Source: Actinomadura luzonensis (lineage in GTDB: Bacteria > Actinomycetota > Actinomycetes > Streptosporangiales > Streptosporangiaceae). From it: a stretch of 64,000 nt of DNA. Each line of letters starts with the position of its first letter. Position 1 is the stretch's first letter. This document shows positions 1 to 7,458 of the stretch, in pieces. The notes under the pieces were generated by a model. That model was given only the letters and a program-made list of their open reading frames with translations. It made no database searches and was not told the origin of the DNA. Made by a program: the position numbers and the translations under genes. Location of the stretch: the NCBI RefSeq assembly GCF_022664455.2, contig NZ_JAKRKC020000001.1:868001-932000 (forward strand), given 5' to 3'.

Positions 1-932
1 TTCGCCGCCTCCGCGCAGTTGTCGGCCGGGGTCAGGAACACGGTCGCGCCCGCGTTCTTGGCGCCGATCATCTTCTGCTGGATGCCGCCGATCGGGCCCA
101 CCTCGCCGGTGGGCTCGATGGTGCCGGTGCCGGCGATCTTCTTGCCGCCGGTGATCTCGCCGGGCGTCAGCTTGTCGAGGATGCCCAGCGAGAACATCAG
201 CCCGGCGCTCGGCCCGCCCACGTCGCCGACGTTGATGTCGACGTCGAAGGGGAACTTGTACTTCGTCTGCATGAGCACCCCGACCTGCGGCTGCCCGCTG
301 GAGCCCGCGATCGGCCTGAGCGGCACCTCGACCTGCTTGCCCGCGCGCAGCACGCCGAAGACGACCTCCTCGCCGGGTTTGTGCGCCTTGACCGTGCTGC
401 CGACGACGTCGACGTCCTTGGCGTCCTTGCCGTCGATCGAGGTGATCTCGTCGCCCTTCTGCAGCTTGCCGTCGGCCGGCTTGCCCTTCTCCGTGGAGAC
501 GACGGTGACGACCATCTCGTACGGGATCTTGAGCTCGTTGAGCGCGGCGGCCGTGGCGGAGTCCTGGGAGTTGGTCATCTCGACCGTGTTCTCCTCCTCG
601 ACCTCCTTCGCGGTGCGGTCGGGGGCGAAGATGGTCTCCTGCGGGACCACGGCCACGTCGGGATCGATCCAGCCGCGCAGCGCCGTCAGCAGGTCGATCT
701 GGGCGGCCGGGCCGCCCTGGTAGGCGACCGTCACCAGGCTGAGCGCGCCGCTGGTGGGATAGGTCTGCCGTCCGGTGATCGAGATCACCGGCTTCTTCTC
801 GACCTCGCCGAGCGTGTTCTCGGTCGGGCCCGGGCTGAGCACCACGTACGGGACCGGCCGGAAGGCGCCCACCACCCCGAACGCGAGCACGAGGAATCCC
901 GCGAGCAGCAGCGTCAGGGCGCGTCGAGACAT
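1..932 (-). CDS. YlbL-type PDZ / Lon-fold serine protease (3' end outside window)
   Basis: The visible 310 codons start at ATG 932. They open with a short basic stretch and one hydrophobic segment (about residues 5-25), so the protein is probably membrane-anchored and faces outward. A PDZ-like part follows (around GDEITSIDGKDAKDVD) and then a Lon-type proteolytic domain. The catalytic Ser lies in GGPSAGLMFSLGILD and the dyad Lys in GGIQQKMIGAKNAGA. This is the order of the actinobacterial YlbL family, predicted to be a Ser-Lys protease of envelope proteins. The stop lies off the left edge. It begins 10 bp downstream of moaE on the same strand, so the two may be co-transcribed. The family call is firm; the substrate is unknown. 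Confidence 0.88.
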   Translation of the reverse strand, partial: MSRRALTLLLAGFLVLAFGVVGAFRPVPYVVLSPGPTENTLGEVEKKPVISITGRQTYPTSGALSLVTVAYQGGPAAQIDLLTALRGWIDPDVAVVPQETIFAPDRTAKEVEEENTVEMTNSQDSATAAALNELKIPYEMVVTVVSTEKGKPADGKLQKGDEITSIDGKDAKDVDVVGSTVKAHKPGEEVVFGVLRAGKQVEVPLRPIAGSSGQPQVGVLMQTKYKFPFDVDINVGDVGGPSAGLMFSLGILDKLTPGEITGGKKIAGTGTIEPTGEVGPIGGIQQKMIGAKNAGATVFLTPADNCAEAA

Positions 933-942
933 GGTGAAGAGC

Positions 943-1368
943 TTATTCGCAGGCGCCGACCCACTCGGTCGTGCCGTCGGCGAACACCTGGTGTTTCCAG
1001 ATGGGCACCTGCGCCTTGAGATCGTCGATCAGCCGGCGCGAGGCGCGGAACGCCTCGTCGCGGTGCGGCGCGGCGACCGCCACGATCACGGCGAGGTCGC
1101 CCAGCTCCAGGTCGCCCACGCGGTGGACGGCGGCCACGGCCGTCACGGGGAAGTCGGCGGCGACCTTCTCGGCCACCGCGCGCAGCTCTGCCTCCGCGGT
1201 GGGATGGGCCGAGTAGGAGAGCCGGGTCACCGGCTTGCCGTGGTCCTGCTCCCGCACGGTGCCCACGAACAGCGTGGTGCCGCCCGCGGCGTGATCGCCC
1301 ACGGCGGTCAGCACCTCGTCGACGGACAGCGGGAGGTCGCGAATGGCGAGCAACCGGATGACGTCCAC
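943..1368 (-). CDS. moaE: Molybdopterin synthase catalytic subunit MoaE
   Basis: This 141-residue protein has the usual MoaE length. MoaE transfers sulfur from thiocarboxylated MoaD to precursor Z to make molybdopterin in the cytoplasm. Diagnostic motifs are LFVGTVRE near residue 34, the SYSAHPTAE stretch, VHRVGDLELGD, and the VPIWKHQ segment near the C-terminus that carries the active-site Lys. The GTG start at 1368 sits 6 nt after a -10-like TAGTCT and has no clear ribosome binding site, so the mRNA may be leaderless. No moaD lies beside it. MoeZ, which activates MoaD-type sulfur carriers in actinobacteria, is encoded at 33.5-34.7 kb. Confidence 0.93.
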   Translation of the reverse strand: MDVIRLLAIRDLPLSVDEVLTAVGDHAAGGTTLFVGTVREQDHGKPVTRLSYSAHPTAEAELRAVAEKVAADFPVTAVAAVHRVGDLELGDLAVIVAVAAPHRDEAFRASRRLIDDLKAQVPIWKHQVFADGTTEWVGACE

Positions 1369-1408
1369 GCCGCAAGACTACCTGCCCGCGGCCGCGTCGC
1401 CCGCGCGC

Positions 1409-2479
1409 TCACCCCCGCCGCTTCTTGCGCACCTGCCGGACGATCGCGGCGGTGCCGATGACGGCGACGGTCGCGCCCGCCGCGGTGAGCGTGGCCTCCT
1501 TGACCGGCAGCCGCCTGCCGACCACGGTCGTGGCGTTCTCGCGCAGCTCCAGGAGCTGTTTGAAGGCCGCCTCGTTGGTCCAGGACGGCTTCCAGCCGGC
1601 CTCGCGCAGCGTCGCGCAGTCGACCACCCAGGGGTAGACGACGTAGTGCAGGTCGGTGGCCGGGGCCGGGGTGATGCCGAGCCGATGCAGGCGCTGCGCG
1701 GTGCCGAACGTCAGCCCCGCCGGCAGCTCGAACCTGCGGATGCCGGACAGCTCCTCGACCTGCTCCTGCTCCAGCCAGCCGTCGCAGCCGACGGCGACCA
1801 CGCCGGTGACCAGGCCGCGGGCCGCCAGCTCCAGCGCCGAGACCAGGTCGTCGACGTGGCAGAACTGCCAGCGCGGCGTACAGCCCTTGACGGTGAGCAG
1901 CCGCGGCGACTCGAAGTGCCGGGTGATCACGGTGTCGATGCCGGGACCGACGACCGCGGCCGGGCGCACGACCGTGACCTCCAGCCCCGGGTGGCTGCGG
2001 AACGAGCGCCGTACCAGGGACTCGATCTCCAGGTGGTCGCCGACGACGCCGGTGTCGGGCTCGGCCGCGACCGGGGCGTCCTCGGCCAGCGGCACCTCGT
2101 TGTCGGGCGCGGCGCCGTACACCATGGCGCTCGTGACCAGCACCACCCGCCGCACGCGCGCCGCGGCGCAGGCAGTGAGCACGGTCTGGGCCGCTCTCAG
2201 GTTGTACGCGCGCCGCTCGACCGGGTCGGAGTCGAGCGCGTAGTCGCCCGCCAGGTGGACCAGGACGTCGATGTCGGAGATGCGGTTCGCCAAGAGCGGA
2301 TCCCGGACGTCGATCACTCGCCAGGTGGCCTCCCTGACGTCGCCACGTTCCTCGTCGATGGCCACCACCCTGCGGAAATCCGCGGAGGACACGAGCTTGG
2401 CGAGCAGTTCCCGGCCGAGACCGGAGGCCGCTCCCGTGACGGCGACGACGGGTTGGCGCGGGCGTTTCGAGGTAGGCAC
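1409..2479 (-). CDS. NAD-dependent epimerase/dehydratase (extended SDR) with C-terminal hydrophobic tail
   Basis: The Rossmann dinucleotide-binding motif VTGAASGLGREL lies near the N-terminus and is followed by VIDVRDP. The central strand LVTSAMVYGAAPDN has the Tyr region of extended SDRs. The last 35 residues form a hydrophobic helix ending in RQVRKKRRG, which would tether the protein to the membrane with a basic cytoplasmic end. I chose GTG 2479 because GAGG lies 5 nt upstream; a GTG at 2497 in the same frame is possible. It is divergent from the DUF2342 gene across about 80 bp. The substrate (nucleotide sugar, sterol or other) cannot be told from sequence. Confidence 0.8.
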   Translation of the reverse strand: MPTSKRPRQPVVAVTGAASGLGRELLAKLVSSADFRRVVAIDEERGDVREATWRVIDVRDPLLANRISDIDVLVHLAGDYALDSDPVERRAYNLRAAQTVLTACAAARVRRVVLVTSAMVYGAAPDNEVPLAEDAPVAAEPDTGVVGDHLEIESLVRRSFRSHPGLEVTVVRPAAVVGPGIDTVITRHFESPRLLTVKGCTPRWQFCHVDDLVSALELAARGLVTGVVAVGCDGWLEQEQVEELSGIRRFELPAGLTFGTAQRLHRLGITPAPATDLHYVVYPWVVDCATLREAGWKPSWTNEAAFKQLLELRENATTVVGRRLPVKEATLTAAGATVAVIGTAAIVRQVRKKRRG

Positions 2480-2561
2480 CAGGTCCTCACTTTGCACTGA
2501 TCCGCCGCAGGACGACTAACGTGGCGGATGTGGACTCCTCCATCCTGCACGAGGTAGAGCG

Positions 2562-3818
2562 GTGACTGACCTGCCAGGTCGCGAAAACGACCCCAACGAG
2601 AACCCGTTCGCCATGTTCGGCAACCCTGAGCAGATGGCTCAGGCGATGCGCCAGTTCGCCGACATGTTGTCGGCGCCCCAGGGCTCCGGCCCTGTCAACT
2701 GGGACATGGCGAAGAACATCGCCCGGCACGCCGTGGTCGCCGAGGGCGACCCGAGCGTCATGGAAGGCGAGCGCCGCCAGATCGTGGAGGCGCTGAGCCT
2801 GGCCGACCTCTGGCTGAACGAGGCGACCACGCTGCCGAGCGGCGTGACGAGCCCGCAGGCCTGGAGCCGGTCCGAGTGGATCGAGAACACGATCCCGGTC
2901 TGGCGCAAGCTGTGCGAGCCGATCGCCGCGCGCATGGTCGACACCATGGGCGGCGCGCTCGGCGGCGCGGGCCTGCCGCCCGAGGCCCAGCAGATGGCCG
3001 GCCCCCTCATGGGCATGCTGAAGCAGATGGGCGGCATGATGGTCGGCCAGCAGATCGGCCAGGCCATCGCCTCGCTCGCCCGCGAGGTGGTCGGCACGAC
3101 CGACATCGGCCTGCCGCTGTCCGACGTGGCCGCGCTGCTGCCCGGCGGCATCGCCAACTTCAGCGAGGGCCTGGAGGTCCCCTCCGAGGAGATCAGGATC
3201 TACCTGGCGCTGCGCGAGGCCGCGCACCACCGGCTGTTCCAGCACGTGCCGTGGCTGCGCGCCCACCTGCTGGGCGCGGTCGAGGAGTACGCGCGGGGCA
3301 TCACGGTCGACACCTCCAAGCTGGAGGAGCAAATCCGCGGGCTCGACATCAACAACCCCGAGGCCATCCAGGAGGCGCTGAGCGGGGGCAACCTGCTCAA
3401 GCCCGAGGAGACCGAGCGGCAGAAGGCCGCGCTGTCGCGGCTGGAGACGACGCTCGCGCTGGTCGAGGGCTGGGTCGCCACCGTGGTCGACAACAGCGCC
3501 GCCGGCAAGCTGCCCTCGGCCGTCGGGCTGGCCGAGACCGTGCGCCGGCGCCGGGCCACCGGCGGGCCGGCCGAGCTGACGTTCGGCACGCTGGTGGGGC
3601 TGGAGCTGCGGCCCCGGCGGCTGCGCGAGGCGGCGGCGCTGTGGCGGGCCCTTGAGGAGGCGCGCGGCGTCGAGGGGCGCGACGCGCTCTGGGGCCACCC
3701 CGACCTCATGCCGACGGCCGACGACCTCGACGACCCCGACGCGTTCGTCCGCGGCGAGCAGGCGTGGGACATCTCCGAGCTGGAGCGCAAGCCGGACGAC
3801 GAGGGCGACCAGAGTTGA
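2562..3818 (+). CDS. DUF2342-family putative zinc-dependent metalloprotease
   Basis: This 418-residue protein belongs to the actinobacterial family annotated as zinc-dependent metalloprotease or coenzyme F420 biosynthesis-associated protein. The hallmark REAAHHRLFQHVPWLRAHL (around residue 220) resembles a displaced zinc-binding helix. It follows a Gly/Met-rich segment (GPLMGMLKQMGGMMVGQQIG) that could be amphipathic. The start is GTG 2562 with GAGGTAGAGCG just upstream. The C-terminus is acidic and overlaps the Nudix gene by 4 bp (TTGA), which suggests coupled translation. Proteolytic activity is inferred from the family name and is not shown by the sequence. Confidence 0.85.
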   Translation: MTDLPGRENDPNENPFAMFGNPEQMAQAMRQFADMLSAPQGSGPVNWDMAKNIARHAVVAEGDPSVMEGERRQIVEALSLADLWLNEATTLPSGVTSPQAWSRSEWIENTIPVWRKLCEPIAARMVDTMGGALGGAGLPPEAQQMAGPLMGMLKQMGGMMVGQQIGQAIASLAREVVGTTDIGLPLSDVAALLPGGIANFSEGLEVPSEEIRIYLALREAAHHRLFQHVPWLRAHLLGAVEEYARGITVDTSKLEEQIRGLDINNPEAIQEALSGGNLLKPEETERQKAALSRLETTLALVEGWVATVVDNSAAGKLPSAVGLAETVRRRRATGGPAELTFGTLVGLELRPRRLREAAALWRALEEARGVEGRDALWGHPDLMPTADDLDDPDAFVRGEQAWDISELERKPDDEGDQS

Positions 3819-4375
3819 GCCTGCACGACGACGCGGTCGCGGTGCTGTCGGCCTGGGCCGCGCCCACGCCCGAGGAGGAGGCGCTGCGCGCCGAGTTCCT
3901 CGGCCACCTGCGCGAGCACGACGACGCCATGCTGCGCGCATGCGTCCCCGGGCACCTGACGGCGACCACGGCGGTGCTCTCGCACGACGGCGCCCGGGTG
4001 CTGCTCACGCTGCACCCGAAGGCCGGCAAGTGGCTGCCCATGGGCGGCCACTGCGAGCCGTCCGACGCCTCGCTGGCCGAGGTGGCGCTGCGCGAGGCGT
4101 GGGAGGAGTCCGGCATCGCGGGCCTGGAGCTGCTGCCGGGGCCGCTCGCCGTGGACAAGCACGAGGTGTGGTGCCACCCGCCGACGAGCTGGCACCTCGA
4201 CGTCGAGTACGCCGCCGTGGCCCCGCCCGGCGCCGAGGCGGTGATCAGCGAGGAGTCCCTCGACCTGCGCTGGTTCCCGGTCGAGGAGATCCCCGAGCTG
4301 TCGGACGAGGCGACGCGGCGATTGGCCAGACGTGGACAGCACGCGCTCGGCCTGCGTTCGCGTCCGGTTGGCTAG
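3815..4375 (+). CDS. Nudix hydrolase
   Basis: The Nudix region reads GGHCEPSDASLAEVALREAWEESGI, given here as its two halves GGHCEPSDASL and REAWEESGI. The REx2EExGx metal-binding core is intact; the glycine loop is the GGHCEP variant common in actinobacteria and does not fit the consensus spacing exactly. The protein should hydrolyse a nucleoside diphosphate linked to another moiety. The TTG start at 3815 overlaps the upstream stop (TTGA), an arrangement that supports translational coupling to the DUF2342 gene. Longer in-frame starts exist inside the upstream gene. The exact start is the least certain point. Confidence 0.8.
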   Translation: MSLHDDAVAVLSAWAAPTPEEEALRAEFLGHLREHDDAMLRACVPGHLTATTAVLSHDGARVLLTLHPKAGKWLPMGGHCEPSDASLAEVALREAWEESGIAGLELLPGPLAVDKHEVWCHPPTSWHLDVEYAAVAPPGAEAVISEESLDLRWFPVEEIPELSDEATRRLARRGQHALGLRSRPVG

Positions 4376-4406
4376 AGTCCTTTGCGTCGTTCCAAAGGGG
4401 GGTTCG

Positions 4407-5402
4407 GTGAGTGCTCCGGCTGAGTCGCCCGTGGGCGGCACGATCGTCACGCCTGTCGGCAAAGGCCGGAGATTCACCGGGTCCGTCCTGACCTGGATGG
4501 CAGTGACCCCTTTCGCGGCTTGGGCCGCCGTCCGGGTGGCGGGGCTGGAGCGCGGGTCGCTGCCGACGCAGATCATGACGGCGACCCCGTACGCGGCGGC
4601 GGGCTCGCTGGTCCCGCTGCTGATGGCGGCGCTCGGCCGGCGGCGCGCGGCCACCGCCGTGGCGCTGCTGGCCACCACCGCGCTGGGCTTCGCCGTGCTG
4701 CCGAGGGCGCTCGGCACGGCCGAGGCCGCCGCCGGGCGGCCGTTCCGGGTCATGACGATCAACATGTTGTTCGGCCGGGCCGACGCCGAGACGATCGTGC
4801 GGCTGGTGCGGGAGTTCGACCCGGACGTGCTGAGCACGCAGGAGCTGACCCCGGGGGCGGTGTCCGACCTCGACGCGGCCGGGTTGAAGGAGCTGATGCC
4901 GCACCGGGTGCTGCAGGCCGAGTGGAGCGCCGCGGGCAGCGGCCTGTTCTCCAAGCACGAGCTGCGCGAGCTGCCCGACATGGTGCCGGACGTCGGGCAC
5001 CGCATGCCGGCCGCGGCCGTGTCGCTGCCCGGCGGCGATCCCGTCGAGTTCGTGGACGTGCACCCGTACCCGCCGCTCGGCCCCAACGTGGTCAATTGGA
5101 ACGAGGCACTGGACACGCTGCCGTCCGCGTCACCCGACCGGGTGCGCGTCCTGGCCGGCGACTTCAACGCCTCGCTCGACCACGCGGCGCTGCGCGGCGT
5201 GCTGTCGCGGGGCTACAAGGACGCGGCCGACCAGGTGGGCGCCGGGCTGATCCCCACGTGGCCGGCGAACAAGAAGGTGCCGCCGATCATCACCATCGAC
5301 CACGTGCTGGTCGACCGGCGGGTGGCGGTGCGGGCGGTGGACGTGCGCACCGTGCCGGGCACCGACCACCGGGCCGTGCTGGCCGAGCTCACCCTGCCTT
5401 GA
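4407..5402 (+). CDS. Membrane-anchored endonuclease/exonuclease/phosphatase (EEP) family protein
   Basis: The start is GTG 4407, behind a strong AAAGGGGGG ribosome binding site. Two to three hydrophobic segments occupy residues 30-105 and place the C-terminal EEP domain on one side of the membrane, probably outside. EEP motifs are present: VMTINMLFGRADAETI, the metal-binding Glu in LSTQELTPG, DFNASLDHAAL, and the terminal VPGTDHRAVLAELTLP with the catalytic Asp-His. Such proteins cleave phosphodiesters of lipids or nucleic acids; the substrate is unknown. The gene ends 14 bp inside the convergent gene at 5389-5976. A small CCCTGC/GCAGGG hairpin (5392-5408) covers both stops. Confidence 0.85.
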   Translation: MSAPAESPVGGTIVTPVGKGRRFTGSVLTWMAVTPFAAWAAVRVAGLERGSLPTQIMTATPYAAAGSLVPLLMAALGRRRAATAVALLATTALGFAVLPRALGTAEAAAGRPFRVMTINMLFGRADAETIVRLVREFDPDVLSTQELTPGAVSDLDAAGLKELMPHRVLQAEWSAAGSGLFSKHELRELPDMVPDVGHRMPAAAVSLPGGDPVEFVDVHPYPPLGPNVVNWNEALDTLPSASPDRVRVLAGDFNASLDHAALRGVLSRGYKDAADQVGAGLIPTWPANKKVPPIITIDHVLVDRRVAVRAVDVRTVPGTDHRAVLAELTLP

Positions 5403-5976
5403 GCAGGGCCCTGGTGTTGTCCCAGCCTTCGAGACCGGGGTCCAGGCGGTGGACGTCCTCGGGGGTGCGCAGGCGGTGCCAGCCCGGGGTGGTGGCGACC
5501 CTGCGGGGGCCCGGGGCCTGGCCGCGCAGCGTGGCCACGAGCTCGGGGTCGTCGAGGTCGGGCGCGGCCCAGGCCGGGGCGGGCAGGGCGCAGGCCAGGG
5601 CCACGGCGCCGCCTCCCTCCGCCGGGCAGATCGTGATCTCGGCCCGGCCGAGCTCCCTGAACAGCTTGCCGACCAGCAGCGGCGGCAGGTCGGGGGCGTC
5701 GGCGGCGATGACCGCGGCCTGGTCGCCGCGGAGGCGGGCGAGCACGCCGGTCAGCGGCTCGTCCTCGCCGACGGTGACGATCTCGGTGCCGGGCCACACG
5801 AGGTGGTCGAGGCCGGGGACGCTGGTGACGAGCACCGGGGTGACGAGGTCGAGGCCGGCCACCATCTCATAGGTGTCCTCGGCCACCGCCTCCAGGAACT
5901 CGCGCGGGTCGGTGCCCGGGGGCGCCGCCTGGGACATGCGCTGACGTACGAGGACCGCGGCGATGCGGGTCAACAC
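5389..5976 (-). CDS. NTP-transferase-fold (DUF2064-like) protein
   Basis: This 195-residue soluble protein has a central AAVIAADAPDLPPLL strand-turn, reminiscent of the metal-binding DxPDLP segment of CofC, MobA and DUF2064 nucleotidyl or glycosyl transferases. Its C-terminal PGWHRLRTPEDVHRLD resembles the closing TPEDL helix of that fold. The start GTG 5976 overlaps the stop of the upstream M48-like gene, so the two are likely translated together. I cannot name the substrate. The fold assignment rests on motif resemblance only. Confidence 0.6.
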   Translation of the reverse strand: MLTRIAAVLVRQRMSQAAPPGTDPREFLEAVAEDTYEMVAGLDLVTPVLVTSVPGLDHLVWPGTEIVTVGEDEPLTGVLARLRGDQAAVIAADAPDLPPLLVGKLFRELGRAEITICPAEGGGAVALACALPAPAWAAPDLDDPELVATLRGQAPGPRRVATTPGWHRLRTPEDVHRLDPGLEGWDNTRALLKAG

Positions 5977-6485
5977 TCCTCCGGTGCCGTGTGGGCCGCG
6001 GCGGAGAATCCTTCAAGGAACCCACGGGCCCGCTCCGCCTTGGGATACTGTTCTACCAAGGCCCAGAACTTGGCGCCGTGGCTCGGCACCAGCAGGTGCA
6101 CGAGCTCATGGATGATCACGTAGTTGATGACCCATTCGGGCAGGCCCTTGAGCCGGGTCGAGATGCGGATCGTGCCGTTCTCCGGGGTGCAGGAGCCCCA
6201 GCGGTGCTGCTGGTTGTCGACCCAGCGGACACTCACGGGCTCGGGTCTGCCGTCGAGGTATTTCGCCGACAGCTCCCTGGCCCTCTCCAGCAGCACCTCG
6301 TCGGTCGGCCTTCGGCGGCGTTCCTTGGCGGCCAGCCGATCGAGCATGCGGCTCACCCATTCATCCGCGTCTTCGCCGCTCAGCCAGGCGGGCAGGAGCA
6401 CGATCGTCTTGTCGCCGTCGCGGTATGCGGAGACCGTACGCCGGCGACGAGAACTGCGACGAACCTCGACTGTCTCGGGGGGCAC
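5970..6485 (-). CDS. YgjP/DUF45-type M48-like metallopeptidase
   Basis: The zinc motif HELVHLLVPSHG is intact: HExxH near residue 127 and a downstream His in SHGAKFW. It is preceded by the family signature RWGSCTPENGTIRIS. Length (171 residues) and domain order fit DUF45/YgjP, a compact cytoplasmic metallopeptidase-like family often named SprT-like or M48. The GTG start at 6485 has no clear ribosome binding site, but TAACGT lies 6 nt upstream and could be the -10 of a leaderless promoter. It overlaps the DUF2064-like gene downstream. Confidence 0.82.
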   Translation of the reverse strand: MPPETVEVRRSSRRRRTVSAYRDGDKTIVLLPAWLSGEDADEWVSRMLDRLAAKERRRRPTDEVLLERARELSAKYLDGRPEPVSVRWVDNQQHRWGSCTPENGTIRISTRLKGLPEWVINYVIIHELVHLLVPSHGAKFWALVEQYPKAERARGFLEGFSAAAHTAPEEC

Positions 6486-6552
6486 ATATGCACGTTAGCC
6501 GAGTTGACGCAAATTCCACAGAGGGTGGACGCTGTTTCTGCTGGTCAGATGA

Positions 6553-7335
6553 TTAAGAGCCGGTGAATTTGGGCACGCGCCTTTCCCGATGCGCGGCCAG
6601 GCCCTCGAGCAGGTCCGACGTCGCCATGGTCACCGGCTGGGCCAAGGATTCCCACCTCAGCGCGGCTTCCAGGTCTTGATGGTCTTGGTTGAGCGCCAGT
6701 TTGGTGAGCCTCGTGGCAATGGGCGCGTTCTGCGCGACCTTCCTGGCGATGGCGCTCACTTGCGGGAGCAGGTCATTCTTCGGGAAAGATCCATTTACCA
6801 AACCTTTATCCGCTGCTTCCGTACCCGTCAGTGCGCGGCCGGTCAGCAACATCTCGCGGGCCAGGCCGACGCCCGCCCTCGACGGGAGGAGGTAGGTGGC
6901 GGCCATCCCCGGGTGCAAGCCCAGCGAGGTGAACGGGGCCAGCAGCTTGGCGTCGTCGGCGGCGTACACCAGGTCGCAGGCCAGCGCCACGCACAGGCCC
7001 GCGCCGACCGCCGGACCGTTGACGGCGGCGATCGTGGGGATCTCCAGCCGGTGGACCAGCAGCCAGGTGCGGTAGAAGGCGAGCATGCGCTCGCGCAGCT
7101 CGGGGACGGCCTCCGCGCCGCGCTCGCCCAGCCAGGACAGGTCGCCGCCGGCGGAGAAGGCGGTGCCCGCGCCGGTCACGACGACGCAGCGGGCGTCTCG
7201 GTCCTCGGCGAGGGCGGTCATCGTCTCGCGCCAGCGGTCGGTGAGTGCGTCGGTCATGGCGTTGCGGCGGTCGGGGACGTTGAGGGTGAGGAGCACCACG
7301 CCGTCGTCGTCGCGATCAACCAAGAGCTCGGTCAT
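6553..7335 (-). CDS. Enoyl-CoA hydratase/isomerase-like (crotonase) protein lacking both catalytic glutamates
   Basis: This 260-residue crotonase fold has the oxyanion-hole segments FSAGGDLSWL (residues 60-69) and NGPAVGAGLCVAL (106-118), and the LTGRALTGTEAADKGLV helix. Aligned by eye with rat enoyl-CoA hydratase, the two catalytic Glu positions are Cys115 and Phe135. Classical hydration is therefore unlikely; isomerase, thioesterase or other crotonase chemistry is possible. The start is ATG 7335, chosen because homology begins at once (TELLVDRDDDGVVLLTLNVP). The open frame continues upstream but resembles no protein. It is divergent from the ThiF-like gene. Confidence 0.88.
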   Translation of the reverse strand: MTELLVDRDDDGVVLLTLNVPDRRNAMTDALTDRWRETMTALAEDRDARCVVVTGAGTAFSAGGDLSWLGERGAEAVPELRERMLAFYRTWLLVHRLEIPTIAAVNGPAVGAGLCVALACDLVYAADDAKLLAPFTSLGLHPGMAATYLLPSRAGVGLAREMLLTGRALTGTEAADKGLVNGSFPKNDLLPQVSAIARKVAQNAPIATRLTKLALNQDHQDLEAALRWESLAQPVTMATSDLLEGLAAHRERRVPKFTGS

Positions 7336-7458
7336 GCGGGAAGCGTACTCGGGTGGCCTCCCGCTGCTCGGGCACCGCCCGCCGGCTGCCGCACCGGTTA
7401 TCCACAAGCCGCGCGGAACCCTCTCGGGATCATGCTCCGACGTGCCAACCTTCCCGCC

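Noticed and set aside
3200..5167. 655-codon minus-strand frame across the DUF2342, Nudix and EEP genes
   Set aside because: It spans three well-supported plus-strand genes and has low-complexity Ser/Arg composition.
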